Assembly: GCF_001742185.1 (NCBI RefSeq)
Contig: NZ_CP015750.1
Coordinates: 3,162,001-3,226,000, forward strand
Direction: 5' to 3'
Source: Pectobacterium wasabiae CFBP 3304
GTDB lineage: Bacteria > Pseudomonadota > Gammaproteobacteria > Enterobacterales > Enterobacteriaceae
DNA length: 64,000 nt
This document shows, piece by piece, positions 21,021-31,979 of this stretch. The position numbers were made by a program, and so were the translations under genes. The notes below the pieces were generated by a model. The model was not told the DNA's origin, searched no databases, and was given only the letters and a program-made list of their open reading frames with translations. Within the stretch, counting starts at the first letter, position 1; each line of letters opens with the position of its first letter.

Positions 21021-21599
21021 TTAACGGGCGTTTTCTTTGATAAACGTACTTACGGTGGTGTCTTGCGCCATGTCGTTGATGACATCGCCTAACACTGTGT
21101 TAACCGCATTGGTGATGTTTTGATTGTTGGCGGTAAACGCGCCCTGGACGTTATAGGTTGAGCGGTAGTTTTTCACCTGTTTGTTGCCATTTGCTGCTTG
21201 AGAAATAATGGAGATATCCGCTTTGGTCGTGATGTTGTAGCGCAGGTTGCCTTCGGAGACATCGGCGTACAGGTGGTTAACCACGATCTGTAAGGCTACT
21301 GGGCCGCCAGTTCCGATCATATAACCCCGCGTGGTCATTTGTTTTTCCAGCGCTTCTTGCAGCAAGAAACGCAGATCGCGGGAAGGTGTCAGCGTAAGCA
21401 GTTGGCCGTCGCGATTCACTTTCGCTAGAGCCTGATCGGCACGCTGGTCTGCACCATTGATGCTAATTGTTACGCCCATCAGCGTCGGGTCCTGAGAAGG
21501 CAGGCTAATTTGGGGGGTGATGTTCAGCGTGTTGCTTTTTGCTGCACACCCGGCAAGCAGGACAATGGCCAGAAGAGGGAAAAATAATTTTTTTAACAT
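21021..21599 (-). CDS. yajG: YajG family lipoprotein
   Basis: This 192-residue protein has a lipoprotein signal (LLAGC, Cys18), so it is predicted to sit on the outer membrane facing the periplasm. YajG lies immediately upstream of ampG in E. coli, as here (59-base gap), and the two are probably cotranscribed. Function is unknown. The mature part is beta-rich and ends with a helix (INDMAQDTTVSTFIKEN). Confidence 0.9.
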   Translation of the reverse strand: MLKKLFFPLLAIVLLAGCAAKSNTLNITPQISLPSQDPTLMGVTISINGADQRADQALAKVNRDGQLLTLTPSRDLRFLLQEALEKQMTTRGYMIGTGGPVALQIVVNHLYADVSEGNLRYNITTKADISIISQAANGNKQVKNYRSTYNVQGAFTANNQNITNAVNTVLGDVINDMAQDTTVSTFIKENAR

Positions 21600-21845
21600 T
21601 CGTATTTTCTCAGTAATGATTAGTGTGGTGAGCTGACAAATATTGTTGATATCATATCATCGCCACTGGCAGGAAAAAGAGCAGATAGTAGGTAAATTGT
21701 CCTGAAACTTATCTTTTTCATGCTTTTGACATGAAAAAAACGTTTTATCACATCAAGCCCGTCGATGACATATCAGCCTGTTGCGAACATTTTTCCTCTT
21801 TACTAGGCCGTTTTTGCGCATAACAGCGTGGAAAAACGCTAAGGT
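21600..21845. other. Gene-free stretch between divergent yajG and bolA, left of the ERIC element
   Basis: It must hold the yajG promoter. No clear sigma-70 pair, coding frame or RNA gene was recognised. Confidence 0.4.
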
Positions 21846-21988
21846 TATACACTAAATAATTCGAGTTGCATGACAGAACGTTAGCGTTTTGAACAACGCA
21901 AAGCGTTGGCCCGCTAGGGCAAGGCTCACGACGGGCCGAGTATGTGAACGTAGCCAACGCGCATGCGGCTTGAAGTATGACGGGTATA
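21846..21988. repeat. ERIC element 2 (143 bp), core-deleted variant
   Basis: The termini match ERIC (TATACACTAAATAATTCGAG at left, GGCTTGAAGTATGACGGGTA at right), but the central GAGCTTAC-GTAAGTGA core is missing. Instead the left insert module A (hairpins AACGC/GCGTT and GCCC/GGGC) runs straight into the right end. It stands 76 bases before the bolA start. Confidence 0.8.
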
Positions 21989-22064
21989 TAATGATTTGGG
22001 CATCGGTGAACGATAGTTATGTCGCGTTGATATCAATTTTTCCCCAAGCCAAAAGGGTAGCCGT

Positions 22065-22379
22065 ATGATGCGTGAAACGATAGAAGAAAAGCTGCGTGTG
22101 GGTTTTGAACCCGTTCATTTAGAGGTGATTGATGAAAGCTATCGTCACAACGTACCTGCGGGGGCAGAAAGCCATTTTAAAGTTGTACTGGTTAGCGATA
22201 AATTCACGGGCGAACGCGTGATTGGGCGACACCGCTCAGTCTATGCTGTACTGGCCACGGAGCTTGCAGGCTCTGTGCATGCGTTAGCGCTCCATACGTA
22301 CACGGCAAAAGAGTGGATCAGCTTGCAAAACGCAGTCCCTTCTTCACCTCCCTGTGGTGGGGCTGGCATTCTTTCTTAA
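22065..22379 (+). CDS. bolA: BolA family regulator
   Basis: BolA (104 residues) is induced in stationary phase and stress. It affects cell shape and biofilm, binds DNA, and pairs with monothiol glutaredoxin Grx4 around an iron-sulfur cluster. The family core [13 protein letters not shown] and the helix-turn-helix-like RHRSVYAVL are present, with the conserved His in VHALALHTY. The first of two adjacent ATG codons fits the E. coli start. An ERIC element lies just upstream, where a gearbox promoter is expected; I did not identify one. Confidence 0.95.
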   Translation: MMRETIEEKLRVGFEPVHLEVIDESYRHNVPAGAESHFKVVLVSDKFTGERVIGRHRSVYAVLATELAGSVHALALHTYTAKEWISLQNAVPSSPPCGGAGILS

Positions 22380-22467
22380 GTCATGAATATGACCCGTTCC
22401 TGGTATATCGGAGCGGGTTACTGACAAAAAGTGTGAATCCATTGCTGTAATAGACCGCCTGCCGTTC

Positions 22468-22496
22468 TCGACTCATCCTCTCTATATCGCTATAAT
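22468..22496 (+). promoter_or_regulatory. sigma-70 promoter of tig
   Basis: TCGACT and a perfect TATAAT are 17 bases apart in the 317-base bolA-tig gap. The leader would be about 195 bases. Left of it, a 9-bp hairpin (22392-22418) may end the bolA transcript. Confidence 0.6.
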
Positions 22497-22696
22497 GCTG
22501 CGTCTATTTTTCCTGAATGTATTCGGGACGCTTCTGACTACAAGGACGGGGTTGGCAATTTCCCGGTTCTGCGAGGTTGATTCGAGCTGTGCGCCTTGGT
22601 GCCAGCCGTCTAAATTAGTCTTGCTGTCGTGAGGGTTTTTCGTCGCGAGAATAGTTTTGGGGTTGACCGATCACTGTGATTTTTTGAGGTAACAAG

Positions 22697-24001
22697 ATGC
22701 AAGTTTCAGTTGAAACCACTCAAGGTCTGGGACGTCGCGTAACGATTACCGTTGCTGCTGACATCATTGAGAGTGCGGTGAAGAGCGAACTGGTCAACGC
22801 GGCCAAAAAAGTACGTATTGACGGTTTTCGTAAAGGCAAAGTGCCGATGAATGTTGTTGCTCAACGTTATGGTGCCTCTGTGCGTCAGGACGTATTGGGT
22901 GACCTGATGCAGCGCAACTTTGTTGACGCTATCATCAAAGAAAAGATTAATCCGGTTGGCGCGCCTAACTATATCCCTGGCGAATACGCTGTCGGTGGCG
23001 ACTTCACTTACTCTGTTGAGTTTGATGTATACCCAGAAGTCGAACTGAAAGGTCTGGATGCAATCGAAGTTGAAAAACCAGTTGTTGAAGTGACTGACGC
23101 TGACGTTGATACCATGCTGGACACGCTGCGTAAGCAACAGGCTACCTGGAAAGAAACTGACGGCGCTGCGGCGGCGGAAGATCGTGCCACTATCGATTTC
23201 ACTGGCTCTATTGACGGTGAAGTTTTCGAAGGCGGAGAAGCATCCGACTTTGTTCTGGCAATGGGCCAGAATCGCATGATCCCAGGCTTTGAAGATGGCA
23301 TCGTTGGGCATAAAGCGGGCGAAGAATTCACGATCAACGTGAACTTCCCAGAAGATTACCACGCTGAAAACCTGAAAGGAAAAGCGGCTCAGTTCGCTAT
23401 CGTCCTGAAGAAAGTTGAAGAGCGTGAGCTGCCTGAACTGACTGAAGAATTCATCAAGCGTTTCGGCGTGGCTGATGGTTCTCAGGAAGGTCTGCGTGCT
23501 GAAGTTCGTAAAAATATGGAACGTGAGCTGAAAGGCGCGGTGCGTAACCGTGTGAAAACTCAGGTTCTGGACGGGCTGATCGGCGCAAACGACATCGAAG
23601 TGCCTGTTGCTCTGATCGATGGCGAAATTGATGTTCTTCGCCGTCAGGCTGCACAGCGTTTTGGTGGCAACGAGAAGCAAGCGCTGGAGTTACCGCGCGA
23701 GCTGTTCGAAGAGCAAGCTAAACGCCGTGTTGTGATCGGTCTGCTGCTGGGCGAAGTCATCAGCAGCAATGAGCTGAAAGCTGACGAAGCACGCGTTAAT
23801 GCACTGATCGAAGAGATGGCTTCTGCTTACGAAGATCCGCAAGAAGTTATCGAGTTCTACAGCAAGAATAAAGAGCTGCTGAACAACATGCGTAACGTCG
23901 CGCTGGAAGAGCAAGCGGTAGAAACTGTGCTTGCCAAAGCGAAAGTGGTTGAGAAATCAGTAAGCTTCAACGAACTGATGAACCAAACGACTACGGCATA
24001 A
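22697..24001 (+). CDS. tig: Trigger factor
   Basis: Trigger factor is the ribosome-bound chaperone and peptidyl-prolyl isomerase that meets nascent chains at the exit tunnel. The 434 residues fall into the usual three parts. These are a ribosome-binding domain with the [12 protein letters not shown] signature near residue 43, an FKBP-type isomerase domain (about 155-245), and a long helical C-terminal chaperone domain. TGAGGTAAC precedes the start. It opens the tig-clpP-clpX-lon block typical of Gammaproteobacteria, and a strong terminator follows. Confidence 0.98.
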   Translation: MQVSVETTQGLGRRVTITVAADIIESAVKSELVNAAKKVRIDGFRKGKVPMNVVAQRYGASVRQDVLGDLMQRNFVDAIIKEKINPVGAPNYIPGEYAVGGDFTYSVEFDVYPEVELKGLDAIEVEKPVVEVTDADVDTMLDTLRKQQATWKETDGAAAAEDRATIDFTGSIDGEVFEGGEASDFVLAMGQNRMIPGFEDGIVGHKAGEEFTINVNFPEDYHAENLKGKAAQFAIVLKKVEERELPELTEEFIKRFGVADGSQEGLRAEVRKNMERELKGAVRNRVKTQVLDGLIGANDIEVPVALIDGEIDVLRRQAAQRFGGNEKQALELPRELFEEQAKRRVVIGLLLGEVISSNELKADEARVNALIEEMASAYEDPQEVIEFYSKNKELLNNMRNVALEEQAVETVLAKAKVVEKSVSFNELMNQTTTA

Positions 24002-24052
24002 GCCTTGTTGATCTCAACATCGCTTATTGTGTAGCGGGGATAGTTCCCTATT

Positions 24053-24083
24053 AAAAGCCCGTGCCTTATGGCGCGGGCTTTTT
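24053..24083 (+). terminator. Rho-independent terminator of tig
   Basis: AAAAGCCCGTGCC pairs with GGCGCGGGCTTTT (one G-U) over a TTAT loop, followed by T residues. Confidence 0.92.
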
Positions 24084-24313
24084 GCTTATAGTTTTATGCC
24101 ATCTTGATGCAGATGATTAGCGTTTGGACGCTACATTATCTCCGCTATTCCCGCCGAGAAGACTCAAGGCATGATTGCCTGAAATTGCACTACTATTAAC
24201 TCAGCGAAGAATTTATCAGGTCAGGCAAAGAGTTAAACCACAGATTTACTGTGCCGATAACGTGTTAATAATAAAATAATTGGCTCTTTAATACAGAGCG
24301 ATTGATAGTGTAA
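24084..24313. other. Gene-free stretch between the tig terminator and the clpP heat-shock promoter
   Basis: AT-rich DNA without a convincing reading frame. A small AGGCA/TGCCT hairpin occurs near 24170. Nothing else was recognised. Confidence 0.4.
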
Positions 24314-24342
24314 GCTTGAAATACAATGTATGTGCCCCCACT
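24314..24342 (+). promoter_or_regulatory. sigma-32 (heat shock) promoter of clpP-clpX
   Basis: CTTGAA at 24315-24320 and CCCCACT at 24336-24342 are separated by 15 bases, close to the sigma-32 consensus CTTGAA-N13-15-CCCCATNT. Transcription would begin about 180 bases before clpP. E. coli clpP also has a heat-shock promoter. Confidence 0.7.
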
Positions 24343-24527
24343 CATTGAAGAGGAAAAGTTGGCACAGCAGGTAAAGATTATCGGCTGTTGGGTTGTTCAA
24401 CAGGGGCTCAGGGGCGGAGTAGGGCAGGGTTCCATAGTCATCCCCTCCTATCTCTAGTAGAATTGAGCAATGCAATGATTGAACAACGCAATAAGAGTGC
24501 CGGACGCATTTTATCTAGGAGACGTGA

Positions 24528-25151
24528 ATGTCATACAGTGGCGAACAAGAAAGGCAAGCACCTCATATGGCGTTAGTGCCGATGGTGGTTGAACAGACCT
24601 CGCGTGGGGAACGTTCTTACGATATCTATTCCCGTCTGCTAAAAGAACGGATAATCTTCCTGACTGGTCAGGTGGAAGATTACATGGCGAATCTGGTTGT
24701 GGCACAGATGCTGTTTCTGGAAGCCGAAAACCCAGAAAAAGACATTTATCTGTACATTAACTCACCCGGTGGCGTTATTACTGCGGGTATGTCCATTTAC
24801 GATACCATGCAGTTTATCAAGCCAGATGTCAGCACGATCTGTATGGGACAGGCTTGTTCAATGGGCGCGTTCCTGCTGACGGCAGGTGCCAAAGGCAAAC
24901 GTATTTGCTTGCCTAACTCGCGCGTCATGATTCACCAGCCGCTGGGCGGTTTCCAGGGGCAGGCAACGGATATTGAAATCCATGCCAAAGAAATACTGAA
25001 AGTGAAAGCCAAAATGAATGAGCTGATGGCGAAACACTCGGGGCAACCTCTTGAAGCGATAGAGAGAGACACGGAGCGCGATCGTTTCCTCTCTGCAAGT
25101 GAGGCAGTAGAATACGGTTTGGTAGACTCCGTATTCACTAACCGTGGGTAA
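24528..25151 (+). CDS. clpP: ATP-dependent Clp protease proteolytic subunit
   Basis: ClpP forms the double-ring serine protease chamber fed by ClpX or ClpA. The 207-residue protein carries the catalytic triad Ser111 (GQACSMG), His136 (MIHQPLG) and Asp185. The first 14 residues ([14 protein letters not shown]) are a propeptide cut before ALVP, as in E. coli. TAGGAGACGTG is the ribosome site. clpX follows 162 bases later under the same heat-shock promoter. Confidence 0.98.
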   Translation: MSYSGEQERQAPHMALVPMVVEQTSRGERSYDIYSRLLKERIIFLTGQVEDYMANLVVAQMLFLEAENPEKDIYLYINSPGGVITAGMSIYDTMQFIKPDVSTICMGQACSMGAFLLTAGAKGKRICLPNSRVMIHQPLGGFQGQATDIEIHAKEILKVKAKMNELMAKHSGQPLEAIERDTERDRFLSASEAVEYGLVDSVFTNRG

Positions 25152-25313
25152 TTATTCGCCATATTAGCGGTCTGATATGGCTAAAACTCAGTGTTCGACC
25201 GATAGTCTGTTGTGCGAAGTTATTTTACGTGTATTGGCTATAAGTATCGGCGTTCGTTGTAGCGGTATCGCTGTGGTTGGCCTGCGGGCAAAAGATGAAA
25301 AGAGGTTTGACTC

Positions 25314-26588
25314 ATGACAGATAAGCGCAAAGACGGTTCAGGAAAGTTACTGTACTGCTCTTTTTGCGGCAAAAGCCAGCATGAAGTGCGTAAGCTGATT
25401 GCCGGGCCGTCGGTGTATATCTGCGATGAATGTGTTGACTTGTGTAACGACATTATTCGCGAAGAAATTAAGGAAGTAGCGCCCCACCGTGAGCGCAGTG
25501 CGTTGCCGACGCCACACGAAATTCGCCACCACCTTGACGATTACGTCATTGGCCAAGAGCAGGCCAAAAAGGTGTTGGCCGTTGCGGTCTATAACCACTA
25601 TAAACGCTTGCGTAATGGTGACAGCAGCAACGGGATCGAACTGGGTAAAAGTAACATCCTGCTGATCGGTCCGACAGGGAGCGGTAAAACGCTGTTGGCC
25701 GAAACGCTGGCGCGCTTCTTAGATGTCCCGTTCACCATGGCGGATGCGACCACGCTGACTGAAGCGGGTTACGTCGGTGAAGACGTTGAAAACATCATTC
25801 AGAAGCTGCTGCAGAAGTGCGATTATGATGTGCAGAAAGCGCAGCGTGGGATTGTCTATATCGATGAAATCGACAAGATTTCTCGTAAGTCAGACAACCC
25901 ATCGATCACCCGTGATGTGTCTGGTGAAGGCGTGCAGCAGGCGCTGCTGAAGCTGATCGAAGGGACGATTGCCGCGGTTCCGCCGCAGGGTGGTCGCAAG
26001 CATCCGCAGCAGGAGTTCTTGCAGGTTGATACCTCCAAGATCCTCTTCATCTGTGGTGGTGCGTTCGCGGGGCTGGACAAAGTAATCGAGCAGCGTACCG
26101 ATACAGGTCGCGGCATTGGTTTCAATGCGACGGTTAAAGGATCGGCTGAAAAAGCGACCGAAGGCGAACTGTTGAGCCATGTTGAGCCGGGTGATTTGAT
26201 CAAATTTGGTTTGATTCCTGAGTTCATTGGACGTCTACCGGTTGTTGCAACGCTGAGAGAATTGAGCGAAGACGCGTTGATTCAGATTCTGCGTGAGCCG
26301 AAGAATGCGCTGACCAAACAGTATCAGGCGCTGTTCAATCTGGAAGGCGTTGAGTTGGAGTTCCGCGATGAAGCGCTGACGGCGATTGCGAAGAAAGCGA
26401 TGGTACGTAAAACAGGTGCGCGTGGTTTGCGTTCTATTGTTGAAGCCGCGTTGCTGGAAACGATGTACGATCTGCCATCGCTGGAAAGTGTGGATAAAGT
26501 TGTTATTGATGAATCTGTGATTGCTGGGCAGTCGGAGCCATTGCTGATCTATGGCAAGCCCGAGACACAGCAGGCTTCTGGCGAATAA
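25314..26588 (+). CDS. clpX: ATP-dependent Clp protease ATP-binding subunit ClpX
   Basis: ClpX is the AAA+ unfoldase that delivers ssrA-tagged and other substrates to ClpP. The 424 residues contain an N-terminal zinc-binding dimerisation domain (Cys15, Cys18, Cys37, Cys40). The AAA+ module follows with Walker A GPTGSGKT near residue 120, Walker [10 protein letters not shown] near 180, and the IGF-type ClpP loop (RGIGFNA) near 268. A terminator separates it from lon. Confidence 0.98.
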   Translation: MTDKRKDGSGKLLYCSFCGKSQHEVRKLIAGPSVYICDECVDLCNDIIREEIKEVAPHRERSALPTPHEIRHHLDDYVIGQEQAKKVLAVAVYNHYKRLRNGDSSNGIELGKSNILLIGPTGSGKTLLAETLARFLDVPFTMADATTLTEAGYVGEDVENIIQKLLQKCDYDVQKAQRGIVYIDEIDKISRKSDNPSITRDVSGEGVQQALLKLIEGTIAAVPPQGGRKHPQQEFLQVDTSKILFICGGAFAGLDKVIEQRTDTGRGIGFNATVKGSAEKATEGELLSHVEPGDLIKFGLIPEFIGRLPVVATLRELSEDALIQILREPKNALTKQYQALFNLEGVELEFRDEALTAIAKKAMVRKTGARGLRSIVEAALLETMYDLPSLESVDKVVIDESVIAGQSEPLLIYGKPETQQASGE

Positions 26589-26617
26589 TTAATCAATCAA
26601 GCTGAATCAAAAAATAA

Positions 26618-26648
26618 AAATGGGGGATTTTATCCCCCATTTGTTTTT
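26618..26648 (+). terminator. Rho-independent terminator of clpX
   Basis: AAATGGGGGAT and ATCCCCCATTT pair over a TTT loop and are followed by GTTTTT. Confidence 0.92.
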
Positions 26649-26663
26649 ACACGTATTCTGATT

Positions 26664-26691
26664 GTTGAATGTGAGATATTTATCCCCATAT
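26664..26691 (+). promoter_or_regulatory. sigma-32 (heat shock) promoter of lon
   Basis: GTTGAA at 26664-26669 and CCCCATAT at 26684-26691, 14 bases apart, match the sigma-32 consensus. The arrangement equals the mapped E. coli lon heat-shock promoter (recalled). The leader is about 80 bases. Confidence 0.8.
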
Positions 26692-26778
26692 ACTCAAATA
26701 CCTATTTGATGAAACCGTGAAAACCGCGTTTCACGAGATTCCCATAACCTGGCGGAAACGAAACTAAGAGAGAGCTCT

Positions 26779-29160
26779 ATGAACCCTGAGCGTTCCGAAC
26801 GCATAGAAATCCCCGTATTGCCCTTGCGCGATGTGGTGGTTTATCCGCACATGGTCATTCCGTTGTTTGTTGGTCGGGAGAAATCGATTCGGTGCCTTGA
26901 AGCCGCAATGGATCATGACAAGAAGATCATGCTGGTGGCACAGAAAGAAGCTTCAACGGATGAGCCAAGTATTAACGATCTTTTCTCTGTAGGAACGGTA
27001 GCCTCAATTCTTCAAATGCTGAAACTGCCTGACGGTACGGTAAAAGTGCTGGTCGAGGGGTTACAGCGTGCGCGTATTACGACGCTCTCTGATAGCGGTG
27101 AGCATTTCGCTGCACACGCCGAATATCTTGATTCCCCGGCGATTGACGAGCGTGAGCAGGAAGTTCTCATGCGTACGGCGATCAATCAGTTTGAGGGATA
27201 CATCAAACTGAACAAGAAGATCCCGCCGGAAGTGCTGACATCGCTGAACAGCATTGATGATGCTGCACGTTTAGCCGACACCATTGCTGCGCACATGCCG
27301 CTGAAATTGTCCGATAAGCAGTCTGTACTTGAAATGTTCGACATCACTGAACGTTTGGAGTACCTGATGGCGATGATGGAATCCGAAATTGACCTGTTGC
27401 AGGTAGAAAAACGGATCCGTGGCCGCGTTAAGAAACAAATGGAAAAAAGCCAGCGTGAGTACTATCTGAATGAGCAAATGAAAGCTATTCAGAAAGAGTT
27501 GGGCGAGATGGATGACGCACCCGATGAGATCGAGGCGTTAAAACGCAAGATTGAAGCGGCAAAGATGCCGAAAGACGCACGTGAAAAAGCCGAAGCAGAG
27601 TTACAAAAGCTGAAAATGATGTCGCCAATGTCGGCGGAAGCGACGGTGGTGCGTAGCTATATTGACTGGATGGTGCAGGTGCCGTGGAATGCGCGCAGCA
27701 AAGTGAAAAAAGATTTGCTGAAAGCGCAGGAAATGCTGGATACCGACCATTATGGTCTGGATCGCGTCAAAGAACGTATCCTAGAATATCTCGCAGTACA
27801 GAGTCGTGTCAGCAAGATCAGAGGGCCGATTCTGTGTCTGGTAGGGCCTCCTGGCGTGGGTAAAACGTCGCTCGGTCAGTCGATTGCCAAAGCGACTGGA
27901 CGCCAGTATGTGCGCATGGCACTGGGGGGCGTGCGTGACGAAGCGGAAATCCGTGGGCACCGCCGTACCTATATCGGTTCAATGCCGGGCAAACTGATCC
28001 AGAAAATGGCGAAAATCGGTGTGAAAAACCCGTTATTCCTACTGGATGAGATCGACAAAATGTCTTCCGACATGCGTGGCGATCCGGCTTCTGCCTTGTT
28101 GGAAGTGCTCGATCCTGAGCAGAACGTTGCGTTTAACGATCACTATCTGGAAGTCGATTACGATCTGTCCGATGTGATGTTTGTTGCCACGTCTAACTCC
28201 ATGAATATCCCGGCACCGTTGCTTGACCGTATGGAAGTCATTCGTCTTTCCGGCTATACCGAAGATGAAAAACTGAATATCGCCAAACAGCATTTGGTGC
28301 CGAAACAGATCGAGCGTAATGCGCTGAAAAAGGGTGAATTGTCGGTAGAAGACAGCGCGATTGTTGGTATTATCCGTTATTACACGCGTGAAGCTGGCGT
28401 GCGTAGCCTGGAGCGTGAAATCTCCAAACTGTGCCGTAAAGCAGTGAAAACGCTGTTGATGGATAAATCGACTAAGCACATCCAGGTTTCGGGCGATAAC
28501 CTTAAGGATTTTCTTGGGGTACAGCGCTTTGACTATGGTCGCGCGGACGATGAAAATCGCGTAGGGCAGGTGACAGGTCTGGCTTGGACAGAGGTCGGTG
28601 GCGATCTGCTGACGATTGAAACCGCTTGTGTGCCGGGTAAGGGTAAGTTGACCTACACCGGTTCATTGGGCGAGGTCATGCAGGAGTCGATTCAGGCTGC
28701 GCTGACCGTGGTTCGTGCCCGTGCGGAAAAATTAGGCATCAACGCTGATTTTTATGAGAAACGTGATATTCACGTTCACGTTCCGGAAGGTGCGACGCCG
28801 AAAGACGGGCCGAGCGCGGGTATTGCTATGTGTACGGCACTGGTTTCTTGTCTGACAGGCAATCCGGTGCGTGCGGATGTGGCGATGACGGGAGAGATTA
28901 CCCTGCGCGGTTTGGTATTGCCGATCGGCGGCCTGAAAGAGAAATTGCTTGCTGCACACCGCGGTGGAATCAAGACGGTATTGATTCCAGATGATAACAA
29001 GCGCGATCTGGAGGATATCCCACAGAACGTGATTGCCGATCTGGAAATTCATCCGGTGAAACGTATCGAGGAAGTGTTGGCGTTAGCGTTGCTGAATGCG
29101 CCTTCTGGCATCCAGGTGGTCTCGCCCCCTAAGGCCAGAACCAAAGCCAAGGCAAAATAG
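26779..29160 (+). CDS. lon: ATP-dependent protease Lon
   Basis: Lon degrades misfolded proteins and regulators such as SulA and RcsA. The 793-residue protein has an N-terminal substrate domain (1-205) and a coiled coil. The AAA+ module follows with Walker A GPPGVGKT near residue 356 and Walker B FLLDEIDK near 420. The protease domain has the Ser-Lys dyad, Ser679 in PKDGPSAG and Lys722. Compared with E. coli (784) it has a basic tail ending [19 protein letters not shown] precedes the ATG. Confidence 0.98.
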   Translation: MNPERSERIEIPVLPLRDVVVYPHMVIPLFVGREKSIRCLEAAMDHDKKIMLVAQKEASTDEPSINDLFSVGTVASILQMLKLPDGTVKVLVEGLQRARITTLSDSGEHFAAHAEYLDSPAIDEREQEVLMRTAINQFEGYIKLNKKIPPEVLTSLNSIDDAARLADTIAAHMPLKLSDKQSVLEMFDITERLEYLMAMMESEIDLLQVEKRIRGRVKKQMEKSQREYYLNEQMKAIQKELGEMDDAPDEIEALKRKIEAAKMPKDAREKAEAELQKLKMMSPMSAEATVVRSYIDWMVQVPWNARSKVKKDLLKAQEMLDTDHYGLDRVKERILEYLAVQSRVSKIRGPILCLVGPPGVGKTSLGQSIAKATGRQYVRMALGGVRDEAEIRGHRRTYIGSMPGKLIQKMAKIGVKNPLFLLDEIDKMSSDMRGDPASALLEVLDPEQNVAFNDHYLEVDYDLSDVMFVATSNSMNIPAPLLDRMEVIRLSGYTEDEKLNIAKQHLVPKQIERNALKKGELSVEDSAIVGIIRYYTREAGVRSLEREISKLCRKAVKTLLMDKSTKHIQVSGDNLKDFLGVQRFDYGRADDENRVGQVTGLAWTEVGGDLLTIETACVPGKGKLTYTGSLGEVMQESIQAALTVVRARAEKLGINADFYEKRDIHVHVPEGATPKDGPSAGIAMCTALVSCLTGNPVRADVAMTGEITLRGLVLPIGGLKEKLLAAHRGGIKTVLIPDDNKRDLEDIPQNVIADLEIHPVKRIEEVLALALLNAPSGIQVVSPPKARTKAKAK

Positions 29161-29193
29161 TGACCTGTCGCAAAAACCCTTGAGAAAATCAGG

Positions 29194-29229
29194 GCTGGTG
29201 AGTGAAATCGTGCTTGCCAGCTTTTTTTT
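29194..29229 (+). terminator. Rho-independent terminator of lon
   Basis: GCTGG and GCCAGC close an imperfect stem followed by eight T. Confidence 0.75.
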
Positions 29230-29352
29230 GTACCGCTAAGTTAGAGCACTGTTAGTTTTAGCCGTAACTGGCTAAGCATGACAGTATTGATAATACGTGT
29301 CGCGTCTTGGGACATTGAAGCGCGATAAGAGAATTCCAGAGGGGATGACAGA

Positions 29353-29625
29353 GTGAACAAGTCACAATTGATCGACAAAATTGCCGCAGATGCTGATATT
29401 TCCAAAGCGGCAGCAGGACGTGTGTTAGATGCAATTATTGGTTCCGTTACCGAATCCCTGAAAGAAGGGGATGATGTTGCCTTAGTTGGTTTTGGTACTT
29501 TCTCAGTGCGTGAACGTGCTGCCCGTACCGGTCGTAACCCGCAAACGGGTAAGGAAATCAGTATCCCTGCGGCAAAAGTACCAGGATTCCGTGCTGGTAA
29601 AACGCTGAAAGACGCCGTTAACTGA
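29353..29625 (+). CDS. hupB: DNA-binding protein HU-beta
   Basis: HU-beta is the small histone-like protein that bends and compacts DNA, forming dimers with itself or HU-alpha. The 90 residues match E. coli, including the DNA-contacting arm [12 protein letters not shown] (about 58-69) and the [18 protein letters not shown] end. GAGGGGATGACAG lies before the GTG start at 29353. It follows lon, as in most enterobacteria, with its own terminator. Confidence 0.98.
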   Translation: MNKSQLIDKIAADADISKAAAGRVLDAIIGSVTESLKEGDDVALVGFGTFSVRERAARTGRNPQTGKEISIPAAKVPGFRAGKTLKDAVN

Positions 29626-29707
29626 TTATTACGTCACAGGTTTGGTTGATAACCACTTTGGGTGCCAAACAATACCTGACGCAATGATATTGGTAGGGTA
29701 AGATACG

Positions 29708-29737
29708 AGGCGCATCATTTTGTGATGTGCCTTTTAT
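29708..29737 (+). terminator. Rho-independent terminator of hupB
   Basis: AGGCGCATCA pairs with TGATGTGCCT over a 5-base loop, followed by TTTATTTA. The rest of the 335-base hupB-ppiD gap shows no gene; it must hold the ppiD promoter. Confidence 0.85.
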
Positions 29738-29960
29738 TTATATAGAACTATACATACCCGACACACGGCGGAACGTGGCTAAGGCGACGTTAAAACAGCA
29801 AGCATTGTTTTCTAAATTAAACAGAGCAACTGTTGTTGTGTGGTGGGCAATAAGCTTAAGTGCGCCCTAGCCTTGTATTGGGCTATAGCAATCGCAAGGA
29901 TGCATGGCTCCGGCCAGCGCAGGGAGTTTTATCCATTCTACAGCGGAGTGTTGTCACATT

Positions 29961-31841
29961 ATGATGGACAATTTACGTACGGCCGCGAATAACGTCGTGC
30001 TCAAAATTATTCTTGCTTTGATCATCGCATCATTCGTTTTAACTGGCGTTGGTGATTATCTTATTGGTGGTTCCGGAGATTACGCTGCAAAGGTGAACGG
30101 GCAGGAAATTACCCGCGGACAGCTTGAGCAGGCGGTACAGAACGAACGCAGTCGTCAGCAGGAAGCCTTGGGAGAGAATTTCTCTATCCTGGCTAGCAAT
30201 GACGGTTACATGCAGCAATTGCGTAAGCAGGCACTCTCCCAACTGATTGATGAAACCTTGCTGGATCAGTATGCCAACAAGCTGGGGTTGAACATCAGCG
30301 ATGAGCAAATCAGACAGGCGATCTTTGACGTTCCCGCGTTTCAGACAAACAACCGTTTTGATAATGAAAAATATTTAGATCAGGTTCGCCGCCTTGGTGT
30401 AACGCCGGAGATGTATGCTCAGATGTTACGCAAGCAATTGACTTCACAACAGTTGATTCGTGGTTTTGGCAATACCGCATTCCTGCTGCCGCAGGAGATC
30501 GATAATCTGGTGAAACTGGCTGCACAAGATCGCGTTGTTCGTGTAGCAACCATTGATGTCGCTGCCAAGGCGAAAGCCCTGACGGTTGCTGATGATGAAG
30601 TACAGAGCTATTACGATCAAAATAAAGGGAGTTTCATCGCACCAGAAGAATTCAAAGTCAGCTATATCACGCTGGATGCTGCAAGCATCATGGACAGTGT
30701 GAAGATAGATGATAAGGCCATCAATGATTTCTACGAGCAGAATAAGAACGACTATTCCCAACCTGAACGCAAAAAATTCAGCGTCATTCAGGTGAAGAAT
30801 GAGACCGATGCAACGTCTGTTCTGGATGCGTTGAAGCAAGGTGGTGATTTCGCTACGCTGGCGAAAGAGAAATCAACCGACATCATTTCGCGCCGTAATG
30901 GTGGCGATCTGGGGTGGATGGACGAAAACAGCACGATTGATGAGCTTAAGCAGGCAAAACTGACGGAGAAAGGTCAGGTTTCCGCAGCAATTAAATCCTC
31001 TGTTGGCTACCTTATTGTGCGTCTGGATGATGTTCAACCGCAGCAGGTCAAACCGCTGAGCGAAGTGCGTGCTGAGATCGCTGAGAAAGTGAAGCACGAA
31101 AAAGCGCAGGATGGGTTTTATGCGCTACAACAAAAAGTGAGTGAAGCGGCTAGCAATGACAACGAGTCCCTGGCTTCAGCAGAAGAAGCTGCGGGTGTTA
31201 AAGCAACGCAGACCGACTGGTTTACGCGTGAGCAGGTTCCTGCTGCACTGAACTTCAAGCCGGTAACGCAATCCATCTTTAGTGGCGCGCTGCTGGGAGA
31301 AAATGGTGCTGCGGGCAATAACTCCGATGTGATTAACGTTGACGGTGACCGTGCTTTTGTTCTGCGTATTACCGAACATAAGCCTGAAAGCACTCGTCCT
31401 CTGGATCAGGTTCGTACCGAGATCGTAGAGGTGCTTAAACGTCAGAAGGCTGAGCAGCAGGCTCGCGTAGACGCTGAAAAAATTCTGGCTGAGCTAAAAC
31501 AAGGTAAAGACGACGCACTTAAAGCCGCAGGATTGAGCTTTGGTCAGGCAAAAACGCTGTCTTCTATCTCTCAAGGCGATGCAACGGCAGAGGCTATTTT
31601 TGCTATGCCGCATCCAGAGAAAGATAAGCCATCTTATACGATTACCCAGGATCAGGCGGGTAACATCGTGTTGGCTGCGCTGGATAGCGTAACGCCCCAT
31701 CAGCTAAATGATGAGCAAAAAACACAGTTTGCCAGCCAGGTTCAGCAAGGTTCTCTGGGCGCGTTGTTCGATTCTCTACTGTCCAGTTTACGTAGTGAAG
31801 CGAAAATCAAGATGGGTGCTGCGGCGCAGGAACAGCAATAA
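29961..31841 (+). CDS. ppiD: Periplasmic folding chaperone PpiD
   Basis: PpiD is anchored in the inner membrane next to SecYEG and assists proteins leaving the translocon. I choose the start MMDNLRTAANN at 29961, giving 626 residues; an upstream ATG would add 19 unrelated residues. One transmembrane helix (about 15-36) is followed by a SurA-like N-domain, a parvulin domain near 265-360 (GGDFATLAKEKS, NGGDLGWM) and a C-terminal helical part. E. coli PpiD has little isomerase activity. Confidence 0.95.
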   Translation: MMDNLRTAANNVVLKIILALIIASFVLTGVGDYLIGGSGDYAAKVNGQEITRGQLEQAVQNERSRQQEALGENFSILASNDGYMQQLRKQALSQLIDETLLDQYANKLGLNISDEQIRQAIFDVPAFQTNNRFDNEKYLDQVRRLGVTPEMYAQMLRKQLTSQQLIRGFGNTAFLLPQEIDNLVKLAAQDRVVRVATIDVAAKAKALTVADDEVQSYYDQNKGSFIAPEEFKVSYITLDAASIMDSVKIDDKAINDFYEQNKNDYSQPERKKFSVIQVKNETDATSVLDALKQGGDFATLAKEKSTDIISRRNGGDLGWMDENSTIDELKQAKLTEKGQVSAAIKSSVGYLIVRLDDVQPQQVKPLSEVRAEIAEKVKHEKAQDGFYALQQKVSEAASNDNESLASAEEAAGVKATQTDWFTREQVPAALNFKPVTQSIFSGALLGENGAAGNNSDVINVDGDRAFVLRITEHKPESTRPLDQVRTEIVEVLKRQKAEQQARVDAEKILAELKQGKDDALKAAGLSFGQAKTLSSISQGDATAEAIFAMPHPEKDKPSYTITQDQAGNIVLAALDSVTPHQLNDEQKTQFASQVQQGSLGALFDSLLSSLRSEAKIKMGAAAQEQQ

Positions 31842-31875
31842 GCTCCGCAAAAATTTGCAAATCGTTGCAACAATC

Positions 31876-31898
31876 AAAGGCCGCTTTCGCGGCCTTTT
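31876..31898 (+). terminator. Rho-independent terminator of ppiD
   Basis: AAAGGCCGC and GCGGCCTTTT pair over TTTC. Confidence 0.9.
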
Positions 31899-31979
31899 CC
31901 ACATTTAAATTCTGCTGTTTGCGATGTTGGTTGGCCTGCTGCAAGGTAGCCGTGCTGTCACACACATGGAGGAAACAGC

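Noticed and set aside
22706..23680. 324-residue minus-strand frame opposite tig
   Set aside because: Composition (many Phe, Asn, His) is that of an antisense frame of a coding sequence; no start signal.
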